From positions 25,283,058 through 25,347,057 of the forward strand of contig CM049310.1 of the NCBI GenBank assembly GCA_026874595.1: 64,000 nucleotides of DNA, read 5' to 3'. Under the pieces are notes generated by a model. It did not search any database, was not told where the DNA came from, and saw nothing but the letters and a program-made list of their open reading frames with translations. The DNA is from Sipunculus nudus. Its lineage: Eukaryota > Annelida > Sipuncula > Golfingiida > Sipunculidae. This document shows positions 49,901 to 57,675 of the stretch, piece after piece (positions within the stretch are counted from its first letter, which is position 1; every line of letters begins with the position of its first letter). A program made the translations under genes and the position numbers.

Positions 49901-51746
49901 TAAAATATATTAATTTCATGTTTTTTAATTACTTTTTTAGCCCGGGTAAAAATGTTTGGTTATCTGTTCTCACTAACACGCCTAAACTGCTATCTTTATC
50001 TATTATTCCAACACATCCTGTCTTAGTTATAATAAGTATTATTCTTTCATATATATCTTAATCCTAGTACATGGAATCCCTAAGCAATAAAAAAAAACCT
50101 GAGATAGATTCTTGTATAATGAAATAAAAATAATATACAACAAATAAATAAAAATGTAACAAAAAAGGATAAAATAACCAAACTAAATAAAAATAGCATG
50201 TGTGTGTACTGTTACAGATTTGTAAACATATATGATGCAATACTATTACATGTAACATGCTGCTCTTTTTAATTATGTAATTGTGGTCAAGTACTGTTGA
50301 ATGTTTAAATCAATTAACTGATCAGCAGGATCAACCTTGTTTACTCCATCAGGATTAGCTTGACATTTAGAGTGCAACTAAGTGACACTTGAGTTGTTGG
50401 TTTAAGATGGTTGGTTGTTTGAATGTGCCTGAGTTTGTTTACATTCTGGATGCTCATTCTCATTGACACAGATCCACTCACCACTCTCAGTACGTGTTAA
50501 TGAGCTCAAGTAGATCTCAGCCCTGGATACTGATATCCTCAGTAAAGGAGGTAAACCACTCAACTCTTTAGAGCTTCAGGAGTTCTGAACTAAATTTGTC
50601 ACATTTATAATTATTATTTAAGCTGTGAAAAAATTTCTTTCACAGCAACAAAACTTTTTAGCCAAATATTGAATTATTTATATGTTAAAAATAATATACC
50701 TCTTTTTATATGACTAGCAGAAGTTTGGTTTCTCAAATTAAATATAAAAATTTGGTCATAGTATAAAATTAGAAATTTATGAAGTTCGCTTAAACCATTT
50801 TACCTTTTCTAATTTGACCAAAGTCTTCATCTGTCTGTTAATTTCATCTTTCTCTCTTTCCAGCTGAGCTCTGTCTTCATTCACTTCTTTCAGTGCTCGG
50901 TACAAGCCAAACTGTAACAAGTATTTAAAAAAAGTGGATGAAATCTGAACCTTGTGAATTTACTCATATCACAGTAAATCAGATTGAACACTGAGCTTGT
51001 AACAATTTGATTAGACAGCTGAGATTTATTCTTTTTTTTTTTAAGTAAAGCACAATAACCCTGGTTTTAAAAGTTATGTGCAAATTCTTTTAAAATCAAA
51101 TAATATCATAAATATGTTTCATGTAAAAATGTAATGTACTGTGTCATTATTTTTCTATGGAGACCTTTTTGGAAACAATATTTCATATACTTCAATATGC
51201 TACCCTCAGTTATTTGATATTTGTATTGTGTATATGGATTCTGCTCGAATCTAGTAAACAAAATTAAGGAAGCAACATGTCTCAGTTCTATTTGGATATG
51301 GTAAATATAATACCCATAGGACCCTTACTAGTTTGTAGATGTTGATGTCTATGTTTCTTTTCTTCAGATTATCCTGCATATTGTCAATGTCACTCAGGAT
51401 GCGCTCAAGGTCAAGGTCAACTTCTACGACTGAAACATTGCTCAAGTCCCGGCCGCTGATAAACAGAGCTGAACTCGATCCATGTCTTCTTTGGCTGATC
51501 TCCGGTGGCTGTAACCTCTGGAGTAATTTGTTTGCCTTACAATGGTTGTTTGTGTTGTTATATAGAATTGAAATGTTTCTTTGCAATGTGAGAGGAACAT
51601 AACCACTTGTCTTGGGCTTTTCTGGAGCAATTTTCAATGCTTGATGAACACAATTTCTACATAACACTGGGTGAAAACTCCTCAGTTTTTGTAAATTCAT
51701 GATGAATTATAATTGATGATGCTCTATGCTTCAGAATGTTTAGAAT
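14278..51746 (-). CDS. SLIMP: Catalytically dead mitochondrial seryl-tRNA synthetase-like protein (SLIMP type), 15 coding exons
   Basis: Coding exons in transcript order: 51700-51329, 50911-50804, 31781-31704, 31354-31280, 29941-29899, 29482-29419, 28925-28748, 22902-22761, 20657-20580, 18029-17980, 17431-17325, 16700-16607, 15958-15857, 15295-15230, 14310-14278. Phases join throughout, giving about 529 aa, close to SerRS2 length. The N-terminus (MNLQKLRSFHPVLCRN) is basic and fits a mitochondrial presequence. Residues about 100-210 form the SerRS coiled-coil arm and end in ALKLPN. The C-terminal part matches the class II domain (EFNFKIRSHEKLG, HRAYYLEGDLADLE). Key residues look lost: the serine-binding TAE triad reads TGA, the motif 2 Arg-x-Glu reads SPE, and the motif 3 arginine position is proline (LNFPPLL). 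Known SLIMP is a non-aminoacylating SerRS2 paralogue, essential in insect mitochondria. An acceptor at 51,747 implies an upstream 5' UTR exon. The 31,782-50,803 intron hosts two nested genes. A divergent true SARS2 is the alternative. Confidence 0.88.
15622..15681. repeat. 14-bp tandem repeat
   Basis: Unit ATTTATGATATATT repeated about four times, lying in an intron. Confidence 0.9.
15965..16127 (-). pseudogene. Two partial tandem duplicates of exon 13 of the SerRS-like gene
   Basis: The acceptor-proximal part of exon 13, with its upstream intron, is repeated twice more at an 84-85 bp spacing. In transcript sense each copy reads GTGGCCAGTGT. The middle copy keeps an acceptor (CTGCAG in transcript sense, 16,043-16,048) but has an in-frame TAG at its sixth codon. 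The outer copy lacks the acceptor AG. These are decoy exon fragments. Confidence 0.85.
18570..20100. mobile_element. Non-autonomous DNA transposon with terminal inverted repeats
   Basis: The left end reads CCGTAGATCCGCGTTTTGC from 18,570. The right end is its complement, GCAAAACGCGGATCTACGG, ending at 20,100. Both ends are flanked by TA, consistent with a 2-bp TA target duplication. The element is about 1.53 kb and richer in CpG than its surroundings. It contains two diverged direct copies of an interior segment (about 19,017-19,265 and 19,283-19,525) sharing CTTCAATGGGACATCAAAGC-like and CTGATCATAATATATGCA blocks. There is no transposase frame, so it depends on one encoded elsewhere. A Tc1/mariner or pogo link is suggested only by the TA target. 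Confidence 0.85.
20968..22642. mobile_element. Hairpin-ended satellite-carrying element, C family (copy C2)
   Basis: It starts ACTAGG, followed by the hairpin GACC-CATT-GGTC (20,974-20,985) and a degraded subterminal motif. It ends with GTCAGCTGAGCT at 22,631-22,642, preceded by GGACGG-type repeats. The interior is a tandem array of roughly 280-300 bp units rich in TGACC half-sites, for example three TGACCT and one TGACCC between 21,847 and 21,873. The last interior part (22,484-22,498) carries the exact palindrome AGGTCACAGTGACCT. It lies in the intron between exons 8 and 9 of the SerRS-like gene. Short open frames inside are repeat artefacts. Confidence 0.75.
22949..23288. mobile_element. 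Inverted-repeat MITE-like element
   Basis: The left end contains GTGTTTCCATGTG and the right end CACATGGAAACAC. Second inner copies of the same motif lie near 23,021 and 23,223, so the sequence folds on itself. Both arms carry ATGCGTATATG-type runs. It sits about 45 bp from the splice acceptor of the exon at 22,761-22,902. Ends are approximate. Confidence 0.6.
24290..24672 (-). mobile_element. tRNA-derived SINE
   Basis: In minus-strand sense the head reads CTGTGGCTCAGGGG, resembling an A box, then AAAGCCGGGAGATCATGAG and TTTGAACCTC, resembling a B box. The tail holds TTTCGGGGGTTCCTCGGTGG and TAACACCAGGATATA. The same parts in the same order occur in the copy at 1.3-1.6 kb. Confidence 0.75.
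25955..25991. repeat. (TA)n microsatellite within an A-family unit
   Basis: A TA run of about 37 bp that expands the short TATATA present at the same place in sister units. Confidence 0.95.
26121..27970. mobile_element. Hairpin-ended satellite-carrying element, B family, nested in A1
   Basis: It starts ACTAGAT, followed by the perfect hairpin GTGTCG-GAA-CGACAC (26,128-26,142) and subterminal GCCCCCGCC. It ends in a hairpin of GCCCCGGCCAC and GTGGCGGGGGC (27,944-27,969). The interior is a tandem array of a 180 bp unit (about 27,180-27,900, plus diverged units at 26,180-26,490) carrying TTTGTCATGAAAATTTCT and GAACTCGATCTGTAA. The host A unit reads AACAAG then TAAAAG without the insert, so no target duplication is evident. 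Element E interrupts it. No protein is encoded. Confidence 0.82.
26499..27171. mobile_element. Hairpin-ended element, E family, nested in B
   Basis: It starts ACTAGAATATTAGC after ATTGCGAA and ends TAGCCCATCAGC...GCTGAGGGCTA (27,143-27,171), a hairpin, preceded by GACGGACGG repeats. The interior holds two related units of about 300 bp, each with GGTCAAGATCACCC- or GGTCAAGGTCACCC-type blocks and CTTGACC, plus one GGTGGCGCCACC palindrome (26,807-26,818). The uninterrupted B unit reads GCATTGCGAAAAAAAGTCC, which places the insertion in an A tract. This is the third nesting level. Confidence 0.7.
28926..31703 (-). other. Introns between exons 3 and 7 of the SerRS-like gene
   Basis: AT-rich introns around the four small exons at 29,419, 29,899, 31,280 and 31,704. 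A SINE lies at 30.6-30.8 kb and a TAA repeat at 31,360-31,390. The intron at 29,483-29,898 has a GC donor. Confidence 0.6.
30640..30822 (-). mobile_element. tRNA-derived SINE with intact B box
   Basis: In minus-strand sense it begins GGCCTGGACAGCTGAGTGGT (A-box-like). It then has an exact B box, GGTTCGATCCC, inside CCCGGGTTCGATCCCTGG. The body contains GGTTTTCTCCGGGTACTCCC, a motif common in marine invertebrate SINE bodies. It is a different family from the copies at 1.3 and 24.5 kb. Confidence 0.85.
31782..33466 (+). other. Start of the 19 kb host intron and upstream region of the nested gene
   Basis: The first 800 bp is very AT-rich without recognisable features. From about 32,800 the base composition rises toward the nested gene. 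TATATA at 33,087-33,092 lies 375 bp before its ATG and could be its TATA box, implying an unspliced 5' UTR of about 350 nt. Confidence 0.4.
33087..33092 (+). promoter_or_regulatory. Candidate TATA box of the nested plus-strand gene
   Basis: TATATA within GGGATATATACCCC, in a locally GC-flanked setting, 375 bp upstream of the start codon. No start-site data are available, so this rests on sequence alone. Confidence 0.35.
33467..34372 (+). CDS. Intronless protein of unrecognised family, paralogue of the 47.7-48.6 kb gene
   Basis: The protein is 301 aa. The ATG at 33,467 sits in ACAACATGG, a good start context, and aligns with the paralogue's first Met; the frame stays open 30 codons upstream. 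Conserved blocks with the paralogue are FCIPLPKRKKS at residues 4-14, CFTRTKKASKVHTVPAK, PLGASHQSVYVTDVR, STRISKWLVDCSLY, the LPLPNQVVYSPPPSR region, a Ser-rich block near the end and the C-terminal SYVTLAVL. The N-terminus is basic like a nuclear localisation signal. The middle is rich in Gln, His and Ser and looks disordered. There is no signal peptide or membrane segment. A candidate ATTAAA poly(A) signal lies at 34,673-34,678. I do not recognise the family; a small regulatory or scaffold role is only a guess. Confidence 0.87.
   Translation: MVNFCIPLPKRKKSAPKDSPTADDSNTRCFTRTKKASKVHTVPAKHKKPPATTHLQEQHRPSPLGASHQSVYVTDVRQSLHLSETDSFNTANLQFPHQVNAAISTRISKWLVDCSLYTHTTASSRTVRDANMLQMRAGGDTCCHLPLPNQVVYSPPPSRNQQESIQAISSQQSHVTSQSHFVQQQTSQVHSMGNDISCSCFHPSNSHPVAPPTGSSMHYSLSQQHLSTVAHGDVRIHSQHQVSQHQVSYTSLERRWVSTMSIDYSSSSQSMLHSESSFFSSSLCSRDKTSKSASYVTLAVL
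34373..36059. other. 3' UTR of the nested gene and intronic DNA
   Basis: The first 310 bp is probably 3' UTR, ending near the ATTAAA at 34,673. Beyond that is AT-rich DNA with no recognised feature until the A-family element begins. Confidence 0.5.
36060..37679. mobile_element. Hairpin-ended satellite-carrying element, A family (copy A2, uninterrupted)
   Basis: It starts ACTAGAT, has a hairpin around CACC-GCA-GGTG (36,075-36,086) and AGTATCCC, and ends AGTATCCCC...GGGGATAC (37,652-37,679). The interior has four units of about 325 bp. Two contain the perfect 18-bp palindrome ACAGGTGGCGCCACCTGT (36,685-36,702; 37,011-37,028). TCAAGGTCA recurs at 36,495, 36,821, 37,147 and 37,473. It is the intact reference for the interrupted copy at 24.8-28.3 kb. 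Confidence 0.85.
37716..41222. mobile_element. Hairpin-ended satellite-carrying element, C family (copy C3)
   Basis: It starts ACAAG, then the perfect palindrome TGGCCCATGGGCCA (37,721-37,734) and subterminal GCTCAGCT (37,739-37,746). It ends AGCTCAG (41,194-41,200) and GTCAGCTGAGCT (41,211-41,222), preceded by GGACGGCC-type repeats. Nearly all of the interior is a 157 bp tandem array. It begins 36 bp after element A2 ends. Confidence 0.85.
38000..41100. repeat. 157-bp satellite array with palindromic AGGTCAnnnTGACCT sites
   Basis: About 20 tandem units each carry TTTCAGGTTTCCAAGGA and GATTCTAGGCC. Perfect AGGTCAnnnTGACCT palindromes start at 38,145, 39,083, 39,252, 39,566, 39,867, 40,180, 40,493, 40,649 and 40,860, and several more units are one base off. 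Those at 39,252, 39,867 and 40,493 read AGGTCACAGTGACCT. These lie 615 and 626 bp apart, about four units, so the array has a higher-order repeat. Open frames of up to 183 codons crossing it are repeat artefacts, because 157 is not a multiple of three. Confidence 0.9.
41223..44339. other. Composite of degraded repeat units
   Basis: AT-rich DNA followed by poly(G) tracts at about 41,774-41,788, 42,273-42,281 and 42,598-42,620. A C-type terminal motif (GTCAGCTGAGCT) lies near 42,631-42,642. From 42.65 to 44.3 kb there are diverged units with GGTGGCGCCACC at 42,483, 43,239 and 43,861. No gene is recognised. Confidence 0.55.
44340..45487. mobile_element. C-family element fragment with C1-type units
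   Basis: Two units here match those of element C1 (AATTAAATCCACAGTAC, GTGCCATGGCCAAAG, GTTTTGATATTAGGCAG). They are followed by GACGGACGGA repeats at 45,385-45,450 and the C-type end AGTCAGCTGAGCT (45,475-45,487). No clear AC(T/A)AG hairpin start is found, so the left boundary is uncertain. Confidence 0.6.
45488..47653. other. Intronic DNA and 3' UTR of the minus-strand nested gene
   Basis: No gene is recognised. TTTATT at 47,413-47,418 (AATAAA in minus sense) is a plausible poly(A) signal about 240 bp after the minus-strand stop. There is a short CA run near 47,253-47,270. Confidence 0.5.
47654..48562 (-). CDS. Intronless protein of unrecognised family, paralogue of the 33.5-34.4 kb gene
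   Basis: The protein is 302 aa. The ATG (48,562-48,560) lies in ACCATGG, a strong start context, and matches the paralogue's Met-Val start. Shared blocks are FCIPKPKSKKS, CFTSTKKASNVFAVPVK, PIGASHHSVYLSDVR, SSKVSKWLMDCSVY, LPHQPHYSPPIMR, STDCLSCDDSSCLSS with SSSVVSSSMY, and C-terminal SYTTLAVL. Between blocks the chain is rich in Gln, His, Arg and Pro and looks disordered. The basic start may be a nuclear localisation signal. A TATA-like motif lies about 190 bp upstream. The gene is transcribed in the same direction as its host and toward the plus-strand paralogue. Function is unknown; the evenly conserved blocks imply constraint on both copies. Confidence 0.87.
   Translation of the reverse strand: MVRFCIPKPKSKKSKSPKESHKFKSPTKTQCFTSTKKASNVFAVPVKGRGLDGPYTETTRTAPIGASHHSVYLSDVRLHAVTERPANLHDAPTTTVSSKVSKWLMDCSVYGQPGDGRAADGRPDGRLQHHPSCLHRVPLPHQPHYSPPIMRASAAEHMMCPHQQARQVAMSQVVHQTRQASSVYEPTLLAQRRQQLQQQRHASTLHLVPYGSLQGNHRLSSQHPHTGAHSVHQFPHHYGTGSQAASFPKPVLPWGRSHSTDCLSCDDSSCLSSIYQESSSVVSSSMYTDDTEECSYTTLAVL
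48754..48760 (-). promoter_or_regulatory. Candidate TATA box of the nested minus-strand gene
   Basis: In minus-strand sense the sequence reads GGTGATATAAGGCCC, with ATATAAG at 48,754-48,760, about 195 bp upstream of the ATG. It is flanked by GC-rich sequence typical of a core promoter. No start-site data are available. Confidence 0.4.
48761..50803. other. Upstream flank of the nested gene and end of the host intron
   Basis: The first few hundred bases are moderately GC-rich and may hold the nested gene's regulatory region. The rest is AT-rich without recognised features. Confidence 0.4.
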
Positions 51747-52900
51747 CTGAAAAGGAAAACGACACAAATCAAATTCAATAAACACTCATCTATGGTATAT
51801 GTCCATACAGTACATTTCATTTTACATTAAATTAGTCTATAGTTGACTGCATTTTGGTGTACAAGCTTAAGAAATATCATTTATAATATTGTATGCAAGG
51901 CAAACAGGAAATGAAACCAGTTGCACTGTGATTTTTTTTTAAATTTATTCAAATGAGCTACATTTTTATAACAAGGGCACCACAAGAAAACATGCCCACA
52001 TGTTTTGTGATCTCTGACCTTATTAGAAATGTGTGGATTTTGCCTAGGGTGAGATAATATAGTAATAATTAGTTAAATTGAGTCTTGTGAAAATCCATCC
52101 AAGATCTGAAGTTATCCTCACAACACAAAAAGTAAAGGGGCAGATATACATACAGAATCTGGGTATACCATGATATGTCCTGTCTAAGGAAGCAAATGAA
52201 ATTGCTTACACTAACTCTTTCAATATTATTTTTTCAAATACACTAAAATATTTAATATCTTTAACAACACCTCCTTCCTAACAAAGATATATGAAAATTT
52301 GATTTTGCACAGATGCATTTTATCCTGTAAGGATAATATGGGCAATTGGCTTCAACATACTACTTATATATGTTAATTATTATTGTGATTTTAAATAAAT
52401 AACATGTAAGGTAAAATGCCATTACTGTACATGCACCATTTTCATATTTTGGGTAACATAAGTATTAAAGCACAACAAAATCTATTTGTCATAAATCATG
52501 GGTCAGCCTTATCTTTTTTCTATGATTCAAACACAATATGAATTCTTCTCAACACAATGAAATGATGTGTGTATATAACAAAGGTCCACAGGATTTAAAT
52601 AATTTTTTTAATCAATTGAACCCATTTTAAAATGAGTAACAGTCACCTATGTATGTTGACATATTAAATGTGCACATCAATTTCATGAGTTTTTACATTA
52701 CTAGATTTTGTAACAAATATCTGGGACAAAACACATATACAAATTGCTCTTAAGTAATAAATGCACTGAGAAGTTTATGGATAGCAATAAAGGGCATGAA
52801 GAAAACATACTGATACGATGCTATCAAGTGAAAGAAAAGTTAATTGCAAACATGGCATTCCTAATCTGATTGCAAAGTGCAATCACCTGTGTATAATCTG
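51747..52900 (-). other. Probable 5' UTR intron of the SerRS-like gene
   Basis: The sequence before the first coding exon has a pyrimidine tract and AG in minus sense (51,747-51,760), so an upstream non-coding exon is expected. A donor-like GAG|GTAACC in minus sense lies near 52,903-52,908. No other feature is seen. Confidence 0.45.
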
Positions 52901-54500
52901 GTTACCTCAAGTCACCAGTCACGGTCCGTTAGCTCAGACGTTGAATCAAATTGCATAACTTGAAATCCAGCGTATGGTCATAGTCTCACCAGATGCCCCT
53001 AATGCTGACGTGGTCCTGATAACTAATATTAGTACATAGACTCAGGCTGGTCAATGCGTCGTCATGAACATGGCTTCAGTCGCATGGAGAAATATATGGG
53101 CGATAATAAAGGCTTTTATAGTAATTTGCTACCACAATCGTGCTGATGATCGTGACGGTCTTCTTATATTTATATTCTACATTAATACATCAAATATCAA
53201 TCAAGCACGGATTGCACGATGTAAACATTCATCTGCATTAGCTACACCAAGGAATATATATCCTGTCACTCAGTCACCTTCATGAGCGCAGCCATGTTTA
53301 ATTTGCAAAATACAAATCCTATAAAGAATCCTTTAATTTATTTCAGAATATTGCTCGCCAACAGTTATTATTGAAATACCATACTAGTACTTGCTTTATA
53401 AGAGCAATTAGTTATTTTATTATTACGTGTGGTATTAAATCATTTTTTTTTTCAAATAGATTTATACGAATCCTAACTCTGGATCTTTGTTTTTGGTACA
53501 GCGACGTAAATCCGAGCCATGGCTACGCGCGCTCAGCACGTGGAAATTTTGAAAAGCGCAACTTTTCGCCTGTCTTTCCGTTTGAATGGAACTGTTTTCT
53601 TAAAGATTGCAGAGAAAGGCCTCTAGGTAGGTTACGTGAAGAGATAATTTATCTCCATTTTATAGGACCATTATCACTGATTATATTGTACTGTGACGTG
53701 CGTTTTGAACCGCGCTATACGGTATACCTTTTAGTTTGACTTAAAACGATGTTATACGCAAGTGTAAGTGTAATAGCAGTTATGAATTAAACGATTGCCA
53801 GTTAACATTGGACCCCGAAGCACTCGGTGAAACTTTAAAAGGCGATAAACAGATAGAGTTTAAAAGAATATTATATTCCATTACGTCTGTTCGCTCTCTC
53901 CCGCCATGAAGGTAGCACGTCACACTCGCAGGCATCTATTACTATTAGTATATTAACAAAGTATATACTAGATCTAAGCTAAACAAATTTTCTTATATAA
54001 GAAAATGGAATGAAAATGTTTCTTCACCTTTAATTGTATTATCAAAAGTCTGTGACTATAGTCCATTCCTGTACCCATGTCCACCTGTTTTTTGTGATTA
54101 TCTCTACATAAAACAAACTTGGCAAAAAAATTTGCACCATTGGCATAAAGAGGCAAAAGCATAATTTTTGGTACCATACCTAATCATGATATAAATATTA
54201 TTTACTTTACCGCCTGGTTGACATGTCTCAGATATATCTGCGGTTCATGGCGTCCCTAGTATGCGGCCATTGTTTATCCTCCTTGGATATGGATATAAAG
54301 TAATGTGACGTTACATTGAAGCGCGTGCACGCGGAGAATACAAGTCTCGCTGTAAGCAAAGGTCTGCAGCTCTTGATTATTGGTTCCGTGAATGTTGGTG
54401 CCTCTTTAGTACGTCACGTCTATTATGATGTCATCACTATCCCTTGATATGCCCATTTAACAGATTAGTGGCAAGATGTCGCTAAAGAATAGACTAGTTA
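52900..54500. promoter_or_regulatory. Probable divergent promoter region
   Basis: CpG dinucleotides are locally frequent, for example GGCTACGCGCGCTCAGCACG near 53,520 and GAAGCGCGTGCACGCGGAG near 54,320, against an AT-rich background. It separates the 5' ends of the minus-strand SerRS-like gene and the plus-strand gene. A 122-codon open frame at 53,371-53,739 falls inside and is more likely by-product than gene. Start sites cannot be placed from sequence alone. Confidence 0.45.
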
Positions 54501-55799
54501 CTCATACAATGGTTTTAAATTGTTAACAGGGAAATTACATAAGGTAGGCTATTATTTCCATATTATTATGCTTTTTCCTCTTTCTTCCCCAAGGTCCAAC
54601 AGTTTTGGCGTTCTTTGATTCACAGATAAATAATCGCGAAAAAACAGGTGGACAAGGGTACTGGAACGGATTATAGTGTGAGAATAAGAGAAATGTTCAT
54701 ATTTTTGTAACATGTTCAAATCGAGCCATAAAATATCAAAATATTTCTAAAGAGCCAGACCTGCTATATATCTGCTCTTAAGATTATTAAAAGTATATAT
54801 AGTATGATACACCAAGGGACCCTCTGTATCATCTCACATACATTAGCCCCCCTTTTCCGGTAATTTAGAGGTTTTTTCAAAGGCCCATATCACAATAATG
54901 AACACATATTTAAACAATGATAATATTCTATAATACAGAGGAGATGTATACTTTTAAAAGAAATAAGGGTTATGTAATAAATATATATATTGTACATCTA
55001 TGATTCAGGGGTTTTTATATGTTGAAATTATTGGCACAAATTTGGATCATTAGTGTTAACTTTGCGATGTCAGCAGGGTCATGAATAAAGGTATGGCAGA
55101 CAACCAAAATTTTTGCTGATAAATTCCAGTTATGACAAACACTGATACTCCTACAACAACAATATTCAGTAAAAAAGTAAAAGTAGCTTTCCCCTCAATA
55201 TTACAGAACATATATAAGCAATGTTTAAAACATTTGTTCATTATTATGTGAAATTAATAATTAAAAAATCTTTAAAATATACACTTTAACCCTTTTTCCT
55301 GTTCCTGTGAGGTTCTGGTTATCTGTATATGTTATTCTTTTCCTGCTAAAACATCAAGTGTCTGTGTTATAGGAGTAATGAGGAAACAGAGAGGTATGTC
55401 CACCATCAATACTTATCATAAAATGTGATACTAACACTATTATTTGTCCATTTTGATAAAAAAAAAATTCTTACAATAGTTAAAATTGCTAGCTCAGTAT
55501 TGGATGTATGGATTGTCTGAAATTTAATCAGTATATGCTTGCGGGTAGCAGCCTGCTGTGCATACTGGCAGTTCCCACATTAGGTCACAGTCAAGCTATA
55601 GTGGGTTACACCTGGCCAGAGCCCTGCTTGAGGGCAGCTATCAGCTACTGGTGGCCAGGCATGTGCTAGCTAGTGAATAGCCTTTGTATGCAAAGCATGT
55701 AATCTCAGCATACCATTCCTTCAATTATTAAATTATTATGCAATATAGTTCTTTTCTTTTTTTGTGTATGGATGCAGTAATAGGACAGACAAGGACAGG

Positions 55800-57644
55800 A
55801 TGCTGCCTGCAGTAAATAACCATCAAGGTGAACAAACGATTAAAGGAGTTGACCACAAAACGGCATTATGAGTGCTTAGCTGTTCAGAATCAGTTGTACC
55901 TAACATTTGACTAGTGTAATTAAAGGTTATAGTAAATCAGTATAAGAAATTTTATACAATGCTCATGGATATGTATAGGCCTACAGTGACATCGCTCTAT
56001 TTGTTGAGCATTAATTGACCATAAAGGTGACCAAGGGTACTAAGTGCCCTTTGATGATCTACACCAGCTTGCCTTGTGTTTTTGCATATCTTAGGGCAGT
56101 ATGCTGGCCTCATATTATTTTTAGATAGGAAAAACCCATAAAAGTTTTACTTTAAGATAAAAAAGTGAAAATATATTTATTGACCATACAATTTGACATT
56201 GTATATAAATGATGAATATATACTGCAAGTTTAATTTTATTTTAGAGACAATATATTATGTCAGCATTTTCACAATTTAACTCAAATAACTTTATGATTT
56301 AGACATTCATGTGATGTGTTGTACAGGTTACCTGGTAATCATGTGGTCAGGGAACAGTAAAACTGGACAAAATCATCTTATGGTGACAGCAGTACCCACT
56401 TATGCAGCGTCAAAGGCTGTGAAACGCACTGTCACTCACACCAGGCAGCAGGCAATCCACACACCGCAACATGTCATCATCAAGGTACAAACTAAGGTTC
56501 ACATTGATGTAATTAAACTGCTGCTGTGTCTAGACTATTTTAAACTAGATTAATGCCTACTATAAGTTGGATTCCCAGAGCTAATGTAGCATTAAATCAA
56601 CAACATTTACCTTATGGGATAGTGGTCAAAATCTAAAATCATACTGTATTTATATTTTTACCATACTGAATTATATACAGTTCCAGCACCAATAATCCAA
56701 AATGCCAAAACCAAATCCATTACAATTAGCATTTAGCATAAATTAAAGCCTTTAAAAAGATACCTAAAGCATTTTAATTTGCCAGTAAAGGTCTTGACAG
56801 AGAGGTGAAATAGTTATATCGATTGCAATTGCTTTTACATTATCAAATTAGAACAAGTCCCTTCCACAGTGAATCTGTCAGAATCATGATTTACTGGTCC
56901 TAGCTAAAATGCGAACAGACATGTAGATTCTGCATTGGCAGCATATTGAACAATATATTCATCTGTACTCTAATATACAAGAGCAAAGGTAGAAGACCAC
57001 AACATCAAAATTAAATGAGATGTGTCTGTGAAATTATTCATTCATGAGAGGTCACAGATCAGAAGTCAACTCAAAAGAACATGCATTTTATTCTGTTAAA
57101 AATCGGCATCCATGCTTTTCAGACAAACACCTACACAGGACAGACAAGTTAACATGGTTAAACCTATATTCTCAGACCCTTTTAGGTCATGACAGTATAT
57201 ATTATACATACATGTATACTGTACTTTCATTGGTGATATATTTAGGGAGACGATACAAGAAGAATCTACCTGGGCCAGCAGACAAGTATAAAACAGAATC
57301 AGTCCATTCCTGGCCAGAATATCAACCAAGGTACTAGCACTCAGAGGTTTATACTAGCTGCTGGCATAAAGGGTATTGGTTTGGTATAAATAATGACCCC
57401 TACGAAAATCATAGTTTCAAAGAATTTTTTCCAATAAATGGAGCCTCAATCACCGGGGAACCACAGGGTCATGTTTGTCAACATGATGTAATATTTTCCC
57501 AGTTATTTTTTAAAACAAAACTTAATTATGAATGTATTGATTAATCACTTGGAATGTATAATCCAGAGAAGACTTGACTGCCTGCCAATACGTCCCCTTA
57601 CTGCTCCCTCTCTCTTTATCTTTATCTTGCTCTCTCTCTCTCTA

Positions 57645-57675
<31 letters not shown>

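Noticed and set aside
52921-52995. tRNA-like stretch beginning GGTCCGTTAGCTCAG
   Set aside because: The A-box-like part is good but there is no convincing B box, anticodon stem or acceptor pairing.
53064-53285. 73-codon frame starting MNMASVAWRN near the SerRS-like promoter
   Set aside because: No recognisable motif or domain, and it overlaps the likely 5' UTR exon of the opposite strand.
55372-55393. Possible first coding exon with ATGAGGAAACAG
   Set aside because: Its donor leaves a phase that produces a stop in the following exon, so it can at most be 5' UTR.
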